The notes under the pieces: model-generated
The model's input: only the letters and a program-made list of their open reading frames with translations
What the model was told of the DNA's origin: nothing
The model's database searches: none
Program-made: the position numbers and the translations under genes
Shown here: positions 42,571 through 55,012 of the stretch, in pieces
Layout: every line of letters starts with the position of its first letter
Numbering within the stretch: position 1 is the first letter of the stretch
Source of the DNA: Amanita rubescens
Taxonomy: Eukaryota; Basidiomycota; Agaricomycetes; Agaricales; Amanitaceae
DNA length: 64,000 nt
Direction: 5' to 3'
NCBI GenBank assembly: GCA_015039365.1
Contig: WION01000008.1
Location: 496,001 to 560,000 of the forward strand

Positions 42571-45482
42571 ATGGGACTCCCCGACAGTCTAGCTTCAAGC
42601 TCTTCGACCACTGGCATGGATTGGCCTCATGTCGATATCGCGAACGCCGCTGTCTTGGCGTGCGCTTTGATGGCCTCCGTATTCTTTCTCAATTCTCAGA
42701 AGCACAAACTGGGTTCCAACAATGGAATTTTCACCTATGTCAAGTTTGTCTATGCGACCTTTCTGAAGCCTCACGAAAAGGGCGGAGAGGGCCAGCAACA
42801 TGCATTAGAGAGCTTCTATAAGACTCAGGTACGAAATAGAGTGGTCTTTCTTTCTCGGTGATGAACGAAGACTAATATCTGTGAATGAAAGGCAACTGTG
42901 TATGATGCTACCCGCCACCGTCTTCTCCGAGGCCGTGAAGACATGCTCGGACTTTTGGGAGCACAGTTGAAATACAAGGTCGAGAACAATGAGCTCATTC
43001 GTGGGAAAGTAGCCTGGGTGGATGTAAGTGACTTCCGAAATCCTGTTCTAATGGTCGTTGACATTGGAATAAAAGATTGGAGGAGGTACCGGGTAAGTTT
43101 TCTTGCGCGGATATAGCACTCGGCAACTGATAAATAATTTGGAAATAGGTATAACATTGAGGCCATGGCTGCATTCCTTCCAGTCGACACTTTCTTTTCC
43201 CACGTTTACTTGGTTGATTTGTCACCATCCCTCTGTGATGTCGCCCGCGAGCGGTTCGAGCGACTTGGATGGAAAAACGTCAGCGTCGTCTGCCAAGACG
43301 CCCGTTCTTTCCGTCTCTCTGGCGATGGCGAGAACGCTGGAGGTGCAGACATGATTACCATGAGCTATAGCCTGTCCATGATCCCAGGTGAGCTCTTAAT
43401 CTCTATATTTCATGACGGTCGCGAGCTAAACTGTTGTAGATTATTACAGTGTTGTTGATTCCCTGACCTCTCTGCTGAAGGACTCTGGAATCGTCGGTGT
43501 CTGCGATTTCTACGGTAAGTTATACTACTGGATGAGGCCACCTCAGTTGTAACCAACTCATCTTTCTTTACAGTCCAAAGCATCGTCGACGTGTCCTGCC
43601 GCAATTATACGGGCGGTGCCTTCAATCGTCACGTAAACTATTTGGGACGCGTGTTCTGGCGTGCGTGGTTCGATGCTGACCGAGTCAGTCTGGAAGCCGC
43701 TCGCAGGGACTACTTGGAATATCGTTTCGGTACCGTCATCTCTGCTAGCGAAAGGAACTATCTGCTCGGTGGCATTCCTTACTACATTTTCATCGGCTGC
43801 CAGAAGAATACCTCCAGCCTTACTAGCCAGGAGGCTATTGAAAAACTGGATGCATCATTCACGGAATCGCCTTACCTCTCTCCCGCCAACCATCGCAAAG
43901 ATATTGAGGAAGTTGCGGAACACAATTTACAGGAAATTCACTCCAAGGCATACGAGTCCGCAGTTGTTAACCTTAGTTCCAACCTGCCACTTCCTTCCTC
44001 CTTCTACCAGAACCACCATTACCGTATCTTCTACAACGATCTACTTCAAAAGCACACCCAGTTCAATAACGAGTATATCTATGCCTTCAACTGGGAAGAT
44101 CCTCGCGTGGACCACCATCTCTTGAACATTGGTCACGACGATGTTATCCTAGCCATTACAAGTGCCGGTGATAATATTCTGGATTATTTGCAGAAAAGTC
44201 CCCGTCGGGTCCACGCAGTTGATCTGAATCCGAATCAGAACCACCTTCTTGAACTTAAGGTTGCCAGCTTCAGTGCTTTGGGCTACGAGGACGTTTGGAA
44301 GATATTTGGCGAAGGAAAACACCCGAGGTTCCGCGAACTACTCATTTCTCGACTGAGTCCTCATCTCTCCAGCCACGCATTCCAATACTGGCTTGAGCAT
44401 ACCCATATTTTCACCTCCAAGTCTAGTAAGGGTCTTTATGAGACCGGTGGATCGCGCCATGCAATTAAGATGGTTCGTTACCTGTTCAAGATTTTCAGGC
44501 TCGAAAGTGAGGTGCAGAAGCTTTGTGAAGCCCGGACCTTGAGTGAGCAGCGGGAAGTCTGGCCTCGACTACGGAAAGTCCTACTCAACAAGCCACTAAA
44601 TTGGGCTGTTGTTAGCACTGAGTGGTTTGCCTGGAGGGCTGCCGGTGTACCTCGAAACCAGCGGAACATGATTGTTGATGACTACCTGAAGAGAAACGGA
44701 TTGACCGAGGGCATGACGACGAGCCCCGGCGTCAGTGGCCTGTCCATCTGGGAGTATGTGGTCAATACTCTGGATCCGGTCATCGAGGATACCATGATCA
44801 GCAATGACAACTACTTCTATTATCTCTGTTTACAAGGTCAATTCTCAAAAAAGTGCCAATCGATCTCTAGTATTACAATATCGCCTGCTAACCATGGATA
44901 ATAGATGCCACCCAACCTATCTTTCCCTGAAGGCTCATGCGAAGCTCTCCCTACCCGGTGCCTTTGATGGTCTTCGGATTCACACAGACGAGATCAATGA
45001 AGTCATCAAACGCATCACTCCCGGGACACTTACTATTGCTGTAGTGAGTTGAGCTATTTCTATGAAGACCGTAAGCTTATTCGATCTAATTCGGCCTTAG
45101 ATCATGGATTCTATGGACTGGTTTGACCCAGAAGTGGACGCTGCCATGGAGCAGGCTCGCAAACTGAACCATGCCTTGAAGATGGGAGGTCGTGTTCTCC
45201 TCCGCTCGGCCAGTATCAAGCCTTGGTACATTAAGCAATTCGAAGACAATGGTTTCAGCCCTTGTCGTGTCAGTTCCAGATTTCCTAGCACCTGCATTGA
45301 CCGGTAAGTTTTTCAACAACAGCGGAATTGTTTTTCTTATTCTGTGAAGCGTTAATATGTATGCATCCACCTGGATTTGCACCAAAACGAGCGAACTGTT
45401 GCGCCCAACTCCCGAGAGATCCACTCCTTCTGGTCGTGGCCACCACAAGAAGTTAAACAGTGTTGAACACCTCGAGCTTTGA
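42571..45482 (+). CDS. BTA1: Betaine lipid synthase Bta1 (BtaB-like methyltransferase fused to BtaA-like DUF3419 domain)
   Basis: After a membrane helix near residues 22-41 (VLACALMASVFFLN), an N-terminal SAM-dependent methyltransferase domain carries the split motif VDIGGGTGYNIEAM (joined across two introns), then HVYLVDLSPSLCDVARERF and ADMITMSYSLSMIP. This is the BtaB-like half, which trimethylates the homoserine head group. The BtaA-like DUF3419 half follows: QNHHYRIFYNDLLQKHTQFN, FNWEDPRVDHHLLNIGHDDV, ILAITSAGDNILDYLQKSPR, VHAVDLNPNQNHLLELKVA, and later IMDSMDWFDPEVDAAMEQAR, IPSTCIDR-type end and VNMYASTW. BtaA transfers the 3-amino-3-carboxypropyl group of SAM to diacylglycerol. The fused enzyme makes DGTS, which replaces phosphatidylcholine under phosphate limitation in fungi; it sits in the ER. 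Stop at 45482. No frame break. Confidence 0.93.
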
Positions 45483-45920
45483 TTCATAAGCATTCTGGAC
45501 CATCTTGAATACGACTTCTCTCATCTTCCTATATCATAAGATTTGGCAATGTATCCCTTTCGATCATCTGCAATAAATGCAATGGTTTTTTTCATATATC
45601 ATTTCCTTTTTATGTAAATAATATTCGTTTGCAGGATATCTTGAGATTTGTGAATTAGTCACTAGTCACTACTTTTAAAATACCGTTCAGGATGATATTG
45701 TGCATTCCAAGAACACCAACCGATGGTAAAGCTTGGCGTCCACCCAGTGATACATTACACCTGCGCCAGCCGCGTCTCCAACCTGTCTCAGTTTCCTCCT
45801 TGGACTAGATCCGTAGCATGCCTCCGCCGAACAATCACAGCAGCACTGCAACTGACACCCAGAAGTGAAACACGCCACACTGGCTATCTTTAAACAAAAA
45901 ATTACGCCGTTCTATCCACC
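45483..45920. other. Intergenic spacer between BTA1 and the CAP59-type gene
   Basis: About 440 bases, AT-rich in the first half (BTA1 3' flank). A 63-codon cysteine-rich minus-strand frame at 45687-45878 has no family resemblance and I do not call it a gene. The downstream promoter should lie here. Confidence 0.4.
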
Positions 45921-47624
45921 ATGCGAGGCACAGCAATTCGGGCGCTACGATCCATTCGTGCTCCTTTATTCATATTATCCACCGTCTTATTTTGCCTCGT
46001 CTATGCTGTAGCTGCCGCTATCTGGTCGAAGACGATGGGTGTTGGTGCTTGGCCTCCAGCATGGCCTGTAGCGCGTACAAGGCTCGTGCTTGTTATGATA
46101 ACCATGCAGATTTGGGCTGCCTGCATGGCTTGTTGCGCCGTGGTGTCGAGGTTTATCGGCTCACGTTCGTCCTCAAGGAATTATGAAGGCTACGAGCTAG
46201 CACCCATATTTCATATGGATGAACAGTTGCAAACCTCAGGCAAGATATATCCACGCCCACGGATCTGGTGGTGGCCTATCCGTTTATCAATATACCTTTT
46301 GATCGTTGTTTTTGGCATATTCTTACTCTGCTCTTACGAGCAGCCTAATGATATCCGCTTTCGGCCTCTACTAAAAGCAGCTATGCGTTCTCGGCGCCCC
46401 GAGGGATTTGGAAATGGGGGTACGTCGATCTCTTCACACCCCAACAAATCAGACTTAACCAGGATTGAAGAAAAAATCTTCATTGGTGCCATGTTTCATA
46501 ACAATGCGCAGATCATACCCTATTGGACAGAACAGATCGCCAAAGTGCTTCATTACATTGGAACGGTATGACTGTATGTTAAGCACAACACGCGATGCTC
46601 ACGGAGTGTAGGACAATGCATACGTCTCGATTATTGAATCATATAGCCAAGATGCATCACCTGAACTTCTATTAGATTTTGATAAGATGCTAGAGAATAT
46701 GGGAGTAGCACGACGTGTCGTCGTGCGCGATACGTCAATTCCTCTTCCAGATGGCATGGACGCAAGAGTCGAGTTCCTCGCAGCGTCAAGGAATCGTGTG
46801 TTGGAACCTGTTCGAAGAGGAGGGTTCGATATAATCCTTTTCTCCAATGACGTATTAGTTTCAGCGGAGTCTATTATCGAGCTTCTGAGGACTCGTGACA
46901 GTGAATGGGACATGGTCTGCGGCCTGGACCTATCATTTTGGGGGTGAGTTGCTATATATCGGAGTGCTTTCGAGTTGATTAGACAAAAGGCTTTACGATG
47001 CATGGGTTACGAGGGACCGGCTTGGTCATTTAGTGTCCTCAGTCTGGCCCTACTTAATCGAGGAGACCGGGAGGGAAGCTGTAATAGCTGAAGATCCAGC
47101 ACCGGTGTTCACGTGTTGGAATGGCATTGTAGCAATCAAAGCGGACCCATTTCTCCCTGTTGAACTGCGCCATCCCAGGAGGCTTGCGGCGACTCCGTTT
47201 ACAGAACAGTTACCAAAGACTCATCCAGCCTATCCCAGACCCGAAAGCCAAACGCCAGCTATCGCACCACCAATATATTTTAGAGCATCTGCCAACGGGG
47301 AATGTTTTTCGTCCGAGTCGTTCAACCTACCGTATGACTTACGACGTCAGTTTAACATGACAAGAATATACATCAATCCCCGCGTTATTGTTGGATATGA
47401 TTGGAGCCATTATATTTGGTATAAGTATATTACACGTCATTGGCTAGTAAAGTGGTGGATGCAGACGTGGGAGAAAGAAACAGACTTGAGAAGTGCGAGG
47501 ATGATTATTGGCGAGTTGAAAAATGTGTGGGAGTGGGATGGAGGGGAATGTCAACCGGTATGTGCACACGTAGCTGAGTATTTGAGTAAGTGCCCACTTT
47601 AATTTCTCTTTCTTCTAGTGGTGA
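45921..47624 (+). CDS. CAP59/Cmt1-type alpha-1,3-mannosyltransferase (family GT69)
   Basis: Three or four membrane segments lie at the N-terminus (ILSTVLFCLVYAVAAAIWS, LVMITMQIWAACMACCAVVS, LSIYLLIVVFGIFLLCS). The glycosyltransferase region follows: IEEKIFIGAMFHNNAQIIPY, WTEQIAKVLHYIGT, NAYVSIIESYSQDASPELLL, GFDIILFSNDVLVSAESI, CGLDLSFWGLYDAWVTRDR, PVFTCWNGIVAIKADPFLP and the end WEWDGGECQPW at 47624. This block is the CAP59 mannosyltransferase family, known from cryptococcal capsule synthesis but widespread in non-pathogenic basidiomycetes, where it decorates glycans in the Golgi. The FSNDV and WNG motifs probably include donor and metal-binding residues. Three introns with GT-AG ends; no frame break. 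The same-strand gene order BTA1-this-CTR9 is not functionally suggestive. Confidence 0.88.
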
Positions 47625-47962
47625 AGCCTTGAGGCTTATAGCTTATTACATCGTCGTGTAGTGTACTTCAAGTTATGCTTGCGACGATGCCAAATAGTAT
47701 GCAAATAATTCGTGATATGCATAAGTTTGAGTGATTCCTTCCCGGCCGTCATCTAGGCTCTCGAGCTCTCGTCTCACTTTTCTGAACTTCGCCGCTGTTG
47801 CCCCAGCTCTGGAACTATATAGCTTGCCGTTGTTACCAGAAACTGATTGGGGGGAAAACACGTGGCTGGGTATTGACCAAAAGTCTATTGCCATATACAG
47901 TAATCCCTGTGCTTCCCTTCTACTAAACGTCCAGCGCCTTTTCCGGGCCACCGAACGCTAGC
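47625..47962. promoter_or_regulatory. CTR9 promoter region with one CACGTG box
   Basis: About 340 bases between the glycosyltransferase stop and the CTR9 start. A CACGTG palindrome lies at 47859-47864, about 100 bases before the ATG. An overlapping minus-strand open frame has no recognisable domain. Confidence 0.4.
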
Positions 47963-50900
47963 ATGGATGATGTCGCACAAGGGCGCTCTATCGATATAGA
48001 GTTAGGTGGCCAAGAGGTCATCACAATTGACCTCGACAATCTCGATCCAAACCCTGAGGACGTTTTGGACCTGTTGAAGGACGGTCAATGTAAAATATGG
48101 GTCTGGACAAAGCTTGCAGGAGAATACTGGAGAAGGGGTTATCTCGATGCGGCGGAGAGAATAGCTTTTACTGCTGTGGAATGTATGATTTATTTTCATT
48201 GTTATCCCGTTAAGTATCTGAATTTTCCGAAGCCTTCAACACTAGTGGTTCTTCAGTAGCTCTGCCGCCTATGTACGCATTACTTGCGAACATCAAAATT
48301 GTTCGAGCTAGTACTCAACCCAAGTTGATACTTCCGGACGCTCGTAAGACGATACCACCCCATCAACAGCTGAAATTCATATTTGCTTTTATTCAGGTCA
48401 GGATGTGCTCACGGAGAAGCCGAAAGAAGACTTCTATAGAGAGGCGGCGCAATACCTCAACACGGGCGAGCGCGTTGCTGCAGAAGCAGGGGAGGGTGTC
48501 AGTGGTACTCTGTCTTTCTTGACTCGAGGTCGGTGGTTCTGATATTTCCTGAGAGTAAGACCTGAATTGGTTGCATAGGCATTCAGCAACTGGCTACACG
48601 ATCGATGGATGATGCATTACGCTCTTTTGATGCAGTTTTGGCTGAAAAACCTACGAATGTCGTTGCGCTGCTGGGCAAGGTAAGAATCAAATTTTCGGTC
48701 ATTGTCAGCCTCCAGATTGACGGACAAAAGGCCAGAATCGTGTATGCACAGAGAAACTACAAGGAAGCGCTGCGTCTATTTCAAGATGTCCTGAGATATA
48801 ACCCCTCCTGTGTACCTGATCCTCGTATTGGGATAGGCTTGTGTTTTTGGGCTATGGACCAAAAGGCCAAGGCCAAGGCTGCCTGGCATCGCAGCTTAGA
48901 AGTGGTACGTAGCATATCTTCGTTTAAAAGTTCATTTCGTTGATGGAAATACCAGAATCCCGGAGAGTGGCCTGCACTACTCCTGCTCGGTTTGGAATCC
49001 ATCAATGCTAGCAAAAATGATCACGTTACGGAAGCCGAGCGAACACATGCTTATGTGACGGGTACGAAAATGGTTGAGAAGGCATTCAATATCAATAAAA
49101 AGAGCGCCGCCGCTGCCAATGCGCTTTGTGAATTATTTTTACGCAAGGGTGACTACAAACGGGTTAGTAGAAGACGATATCTGGGGTAAGGGAGGCATCC
49201 TGACAAGACGCAGGGACTCAAACTAGCTGAACGAACGATTCAATTCGCCGATACGTTGGCCGTGCTGACTGATGGCTACCTACGTGCAGCGCGAGTGTTA
49301 CACGCAGAGGGGTTGATACCACAAGCGACAAAGTATGTTACCACCGCTGTCAATGGCCAACCAAAGCACGTCTTGGGAGCTATCGGCATGGCACAAATGC
49401 AGATGCAAAACGGTAATTGATTAAAAGGATATGTGCTTCACATTCTAAGCTTGGTTCTGACAGATGAGATGGCTGCTGCTATACATACACTTGATACCCT
49501 ACTCCAGCCCCCGAATCCGGTGCGATCATTAGAAGCATCTGCTATGTTGGCATCTCTACGAGCTTCCCCTCGTCCCGGTGTCTCCAGCTCCGATGTGGCA
49601 CAAGAACGTGCTCGGGCCCGTGAACTATTCGAACGCGTTTGCAAGGGGCTTGAAATTGACGACGCCCGCATGAACGGTCATGGACCAAGTAGGGTGTCAC
49701 GTATCATTGGAGAAGACATGGATATGCATGCCGAAATAGCTCGTTTATGGCAAGGAGAGAACCTGGATCGAATGGGCAGGGCGCTTAAGGAAGCTCTGAG
49801 AATCAGCGAGGCCACAGGGAAGGTCAATCCCCGTCTACTGAATAACTTGGGCGTATTACAACATCTGGAAAATAACGTCAACGAGGCACGGTCTCTATAT
49901 GAAAGTGCTCTGACCAACGCTGCATCGTTAGAACTGAGCGTTGGTGAGGGTCTTTCAACCACAATTTTGTATAATCTGGCCCGGGTATATGAAGATATTG
50001 GAGAGGATACCCTAGCCAAGGAAGCGTATAGCAAGCTCTTGTCAAGACATCCTGAATACGTAGATGGTATGTCTTTTGGCTATCCCGATGGACGATGTTG
50101 AATTCATGTCCATTATCCTCAGCGAAAATCAGGCAGACCCACATGTTGTCCAACATCAACCGGCTGAACGAGGCTCACGACTTACTGAAACAATGCCTTG
50201 CTTCACAAAGTGGCAATTTGAATGTCCGCGCGTACTATACGTACTTTTTGATTCAATCGAACATGCTCAAGGCTGCCAAGGATTTTGTCTTTGCGACTCT
50301 CAAAGATCATGATAAGCATGATGTTTATTCACTCTGTGCAGCTGGTTGGATACATTATAATCAATCGCGCGAAAGTAAAGAGACCAGTGTAAAAGGCATC
50401 GAAGAGCGCAAGAGAGGCTTTCAGCGATCAGCAGAGTTTTATGAAAAGGCCTTACAACTCGACCCCATGTGCGCATTTGGTGCACAAGGACTCGCAATTG
50501 TTACCGCTGAGGACGCACTCGGAACTCTTGGAGGTGCTTTACCAGGGCCAACGACGTCAAGCGCAGACGAGGCCCAGAAGCGATTTAAGAACGCACGAGA
50601 TGCATTAGATATCTTCGCGAAAGTCCGGGAATCTATCAACGATGGCAGTGTGTTTGTCAACATGGGTCATTGTTACTATGTGCGGGATGAATTTGATCGC
50701 GCAATTGAAAGTGTGGGTTTCATGACATCGCTTTTCGGAAGTACAATTGATTTTTTTTTTCCGCCCTAGTACGAAACAGCATTATCACGCTTTTACAATG
50801 GCCATAATGTATCCGTCCTGCTCTGTCTCTGCCGATCTTGGTACTCTAAAGCCATCAAAGATCAATCATACTCGGCGATGAATACCGCCTTGAAATATTC

Positions 50901-51925
50901 TCAAATGGTATGTTTTTTTTTTTTTTGATCTACGATGCTCATAAGGCACAGGCTTTGAATATACAACCATGGGATAAGGCTATCGTGTATAACATTGCAA
51001 TGATACAGCAAAAATCTGCGGAAATGTTATTTACGATCAGCCCAGCGAAAAGGACGCTCAAGGACCTGGAAAGGGTTATCGAACAAGCTGCACACGCACA
51101 AAAGTTGGTTGCATAATTCTATCTACGTAGGACGACGATAACCTGAAAATTAGACTCTTTGCATCTCTGGCATCTGATCAATCTCGAATGGTGCCATATA
51201 ATCGCGATATTGCTGACCAACGACGTAAATACGGAGACAGTATGCTACGTAAAGGCGACGAGCATATCACCGTACAGCAGCAACACGAAGCAGAAATGCA
51301 AGCTAAACTTGAAACAGCAAGGCGAAAGCGGCAAGAGGAGAAAGACCGGCAAGAAGCTTTGGAGGTATGCTTAAAGGTATCAACAGTTTTATTGACTCAA
51401 GAATATTCTCAGCGCCAAAGGATGGAAGAACTTAAACGAGCGGCCGAGAAGCTCGCTGAGGAACGCCGCTTGGCCAGAGAGCAAGCGATGGAGTGGACAC
51501 GAGAGGTAAAAATGGAAAGTGACGAAGAACGTGAGAGAAAACCAAAGAAACCTCGTAAGCCCAAGGCTGAAGGTGGCAGTGGGGACGAAGGTGAACCTAA
51601 GAAGAAAAGACGTGGTAAACTTCGGAAGAATGGTGCAGACGTTGCAGAGGTTGAGGACCAGGCCATGTTCAGCGAGGAAGAGGAAGTGGAAAAACCAAAG
51701 AAGGTGAGTCATGGTGTCATTAGGGAGGCCCACGAGTACCTGATGGAGTCTAGCGTGGTGCCAAGAAACGAGTGGTCCGAGACGAAGACGAGGAAGAGAA
51801 CGCCGGGCCGCGGAAAAAGCAGTTGTGAGTTACCTACTTTAAACTTTGATGGATATTTTGTTGATTCCATGGAATACAGCAAGAGTAAAGAGATGCTTTC
51901 CGACACAGACGAAGAGATGTCATGA
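47963..51925 (+). CDS. CTR9: RNA polymerase II-associated protein Ctr9 (Paf1 complex, TPR protein)
   Basis: The start MDDVAQGRSIDIELGGQEVI, TIDLDNLDPNPEDVLDLLKD, CKIWVWTKLAGEYWRRGYLD is the conserved Ctr9 N-terminus. Many TPR motifs follow (residues about 60-850), for example ARIVYAQRNYKEALRLFQDV, LRYNPSCVPDPRIGIGLCFW, INKKSAAAANALCELFLRKG, ATGKVNPRLLNNLGVLQHLE, ILYNLARVYEDIGEDTLAKE, AYYTYFLIQSNMLKAAKDFV and NDGSVFVNMGHCYYVRDEFD. The C-terminal 200 residues are a charged coiled coil rich in Lys/Arg/Glu (EMQAKLETARRKRQEEKDRQ) followed by basic and acidic low-complexity sequence ending MLSDTDEEMS. Ctr9 is the scaffold of the nuclear Paf1 complex, which couples elongation to H2B ubiquitination and H3K4/K36 methylation. 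Around fifteen introns, two containing T runs of about 10 and 15 bases; all coding blocks are in frame. Confidence 0.95.
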
Positions 51926-52182
51926 TTTCGGTACTGGAACTTGCTGTATTATTATTCCTCGAGTACGCACATGTGTTACTGCAATAATTAGGGTATTAGC
52001 TTCGTAGAAAAATAGGTACAAATACCGTCTGCAGCAGCGCACATCACTCAGCACTGGGTTCTCTACTCACAGTGCTTTCATTAGTCGCACTCTTTCCGGT
52101 GAACCACGCTCAACGTGATAGATAAATTAAAGAAAGATTGCTTGAAGAGCACAAGGCTCGGAGCGGGGTTTAAACATATATA

Positions 52183-54528
52183 ATGACGGTCACTCAGCGC
52201 AAGCCGCAACATCTGCCAGATGAAATTCAAAGTTGGTTTCCCATCTTACGGAATTTTGCCAATTAAAATGTCTCTTTCAGCGGTAAACGAACCAGGTGTT
52301 AAGTACCAGTGTGACTCCTGTGCTTGTGATTTGACGCATACTGTCCGTATTAAATGTGCCGATCCCTTGTGCGAGGCAGACGAAGGAGTGGATATTTGTC
52401 CATCATGTTTTTGCGCTGGGAAAGAATTTAAGCAACATAAAAGGTCGCATGCATATAGGGTTATTGTAAGGGATTCAATACGACCGTCAATATTCCATGT
52501 GGCTGACGAACTCAGGAAATCAATTCGTACCCAATCTTCACAGAAGACTGGGGAGCAGACGAGTAAGCTGCCTGTCTGTAATAGCAATTTGTGTATGCTC
52601 AGCTACTTCTTAGGGAATTATTATTGCTAACGGGCATCGCAAGCCATGGTCTCGGAAACTGGAAGAAAATTGCGGAGCTCATTGGAACCCGAACAAAGGA
52701 GGAGGTCGAAGAACACTATGACTCTGTATACGTTGAATCACCCGATTGGCCCTTACCAGTGAGCCCGAGAGCACAGGACTGTGAATATCCTGCATTCATT
52801 GATAAATCAGCGTATGGATCTCAATTTTGACATCGATCAAGAAGAATTTCAAGAGAGGAAGCGGCGTAGGATAATGTCTATGAATGCAGCTCCACTACCC
52901 CCACCGAAGAGTGCGCCAGCATCGACTCCTGCTATCCATGAGATTGCTGGGTTTCTTCCTGGGCGACTGGAGTTTGAGCACGAATTGGATAACGAAGCGG
53001 AAGATCTTGTGAAAGATCTAGAATTCGGTGTTTGCCTCGAGTACGGCGGTGACCAAATTATAGAAGATCCCGAAGATCCTGATGTCCGAGCACGAGTGAA
53101 ATGGGAAGAAGAACGCAGCAGCGGAATAACAAGGGCATATTCAAATAAAAATCTACCAAATGGTACCCCGAATGGTGTTAACGGGCACCACCGCACGAAA
53201 AGTGTTAGTAGCAGTGATAGAGCTCCGTCATCAAAGTCGGAGGATGCGCTGGCAGTGGCAAATGGTAACAGTTCAGCGGATGAAGACAACGTGGATGAAA
53301 TAACGCAGCCGCAGCCTTTAGAGACTCAAGACTCTCTCGCATTTAAGCTGACCTTGCTAGAAATGTATTCTCAAAGAGTTGATAAGAGAATGGAGTCAAA
53401 GGCTCTGATGTTTAACCGAGGTCTGGTCGAATATAAGAAGGTTTGTTACAACCCATTTCTTTTCGTGAAGAATACCCTACAACACAATCAATAGATGCAA
53501 GCGGCAGACAAGAAAAGGCCTCGGGAAGATAGGGAAATTCTTCATCGTCTTCGTCCCTTTGCAAAATTGCAAACAGCTGAAGATTACGAGGCATTCTCGG
53601 CAGACCTTCTCTGTAGGTGACAGTCGTTTATTTCATCACTTGAACTCATATATCCAGATGAGTCTATGCTTCGACGGAAAATCCAAGAGCTTCAACACTA
53701 TCGGCGACTTGGCCTGACTACTCCTGCTGACATTGAGAAATATGAGTCTGACCTAGCGAAGAGGGTGAGCCTTTTTTTGCCATTAACTAGAAGTGTTCGA
53801 ACATGTTGCCATCAGACACAGCAGGCCAAGACGGGACCTCGTGATTACGCACTTGAGCGTTTGCAAGCTCGCGTAGGCGGCCGCCAATCTTCGGGTCCAG
53901 ATCCTCGTCGTTCCAGTTTAGCTTCGTTCCCAGGAGACGGTGAAGATAGGCGTTCCCGTGACCGCGAAACTCCAGGATCTACTACTGGAATCCCTGTCCG
54001 ACGGCAACGTATGTTTTTCCACGATATACCAACCTGCAGTTACTAAAGAAAACTATTTAGCCGCACCATTGAACCTCGCCAATAGCCCATCGCTGCACCT
54101 TCTTACGCCTCCGGAACAGGCACTGTGTTCCCAATTGCGTATCTTACCCAAACCCTACTTAGTCATCAAGGAGACGCTTGTGAGAGAATATGCGCGTAGG
54201 GGTGGGAAACTACGCAGGCGAGAGGCGAGAGACCTTGTTAAGATCGACGTGAACAAAACGAGTCGTGTCTGGGATTTCCTAGTTCAAGCTGGATATTTGA
54301 AAATAACCACTGATCCTACGCCAGTCCCTCCCTCACAAGAGTAAGTGGCGCGTTTCAATGTAACGCTCAGTTATTCACACTGTTAGCAGCACGAACGGCA
54401 CAGGAACCAATGTGGCAAAAGATGCGCTTTCCTCTCGGCCCCCCTCATTGCAGCCAAGCGTTTCTACATCCAGTCAGAATGGATCGCTCTATAATACTGG
54501 TTTACAATCTGTCCCATTACCGACGTGA
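52183..54528 (+). CDS. ADA2: Transcriptional adaptor Ada2 (SAGA complex)
   Basis: The start MTVTQRKPQHLPDEIQ splices to a ZZ-type zinc finger (YQCDSCACDLTHTVRIKCAD, VDICPSCFCAGKEFKQHKR, SHAYRVI), then EINSYPIFTEDWGADEELLL and a SANT domain (ASHGLGNWKKIAELIGTRTK, EEVEEHYDSVYVESPDWPLP). The middle region (IAGFLPGRLEFEHELDNEAE, LEYGGDQIIEDP, KLTLLEMYSQRVDKRMESKA, ADKKRPREDREILHRLRPF) is the Ada2 core. The C-terminal SWIRM domain (LLTPPEQALCSQLRILPKPY, VIKETLVREYARRGGKLRRR, KIDVNKTSRVWDFLVQAGYL) binds DNA or nucleosomes. A Ser/Pro-rich tail ends at 54528. Ada2 links Gcn5 acetyltransferase to SAGA and stimulates histone H3 acetylation in the nucleus. All splice phases fit and no frame break was seen. 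It is tandem with CTR9, another chromatin-coupled factor. Confidence 0.95.
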
Positions 54529-55012
54529 GATTTTTTGTCAGGCAGGAGATGCAAATCGTCGCGCCATCTGTTTTTCCTTTTAAGTTATAAATGTCGCACG
54601 ATACCCCACATTGATTCATCTAAGTACTAGTTTATCGAAGCTAATAATGAACGAGCATATCGAACTCAACTGAACCGCCGGCTGTACATGTAAAAATTGA
54701 GTACGTTGAGCAGCGATTGTCCTACTTACTTAACCATCTTAATATTGCTACTTACGGTTATACTAGTTGCCGTTTTTGAATGTTTGGGATTATTGGTTCT
54801 CCGTGAGGTACATATCTGAACTCCATGCGCTACACCTATAGTTAGACAGCCATCTAGATTCTAAGACTTTGATGCATCAATCCGCGCATCAAGCAATCCA
54901 TAAACCTTCGTTGAAGTATATATATACTAAAATTTGCTGTCTGTAGCTACCTCCTATCTTCCTTGTCGTACCATACTCATTCTCAAGACTTCATTTTGCA
55001 AAAACCTGGAGT
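54529..55012. other. AT-rich intergenic spacer before the septin gene
   Basis: About 480 bases, AT-rich, with a TATATATA run near 54918-54926 that could serve as a TATA-type core promoter for the septin gene. No gene or repeat was recognised. Confidence 0.45.

Noticed and set aside
42266..42592. 108-codon plus-strand frame before BTA1
   Set aside because: It overlaps the BTA1 start out of frame and has no domain; more likely 5' leader.
45687..45878. Cysteine-rich 63-codon frame, possibly a small secreted protein
   Set aside because: No signal peptide at its start and no regular cysteine spacing; probably chance.
45921..47624. CAP59-type gene as a sign of a capsule or virulence locus
   Set aside because: The family is widespread in non-pathogenic basidiomycetes and no other capsule genes are nearby.
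47673..47951. 92-codon minus-strand frame before CTR9
   Set aside because: It overlaps the CTR9 promoter, has no family resemblance, and its content (Arg-rich, no motif) is typical of chance frames.
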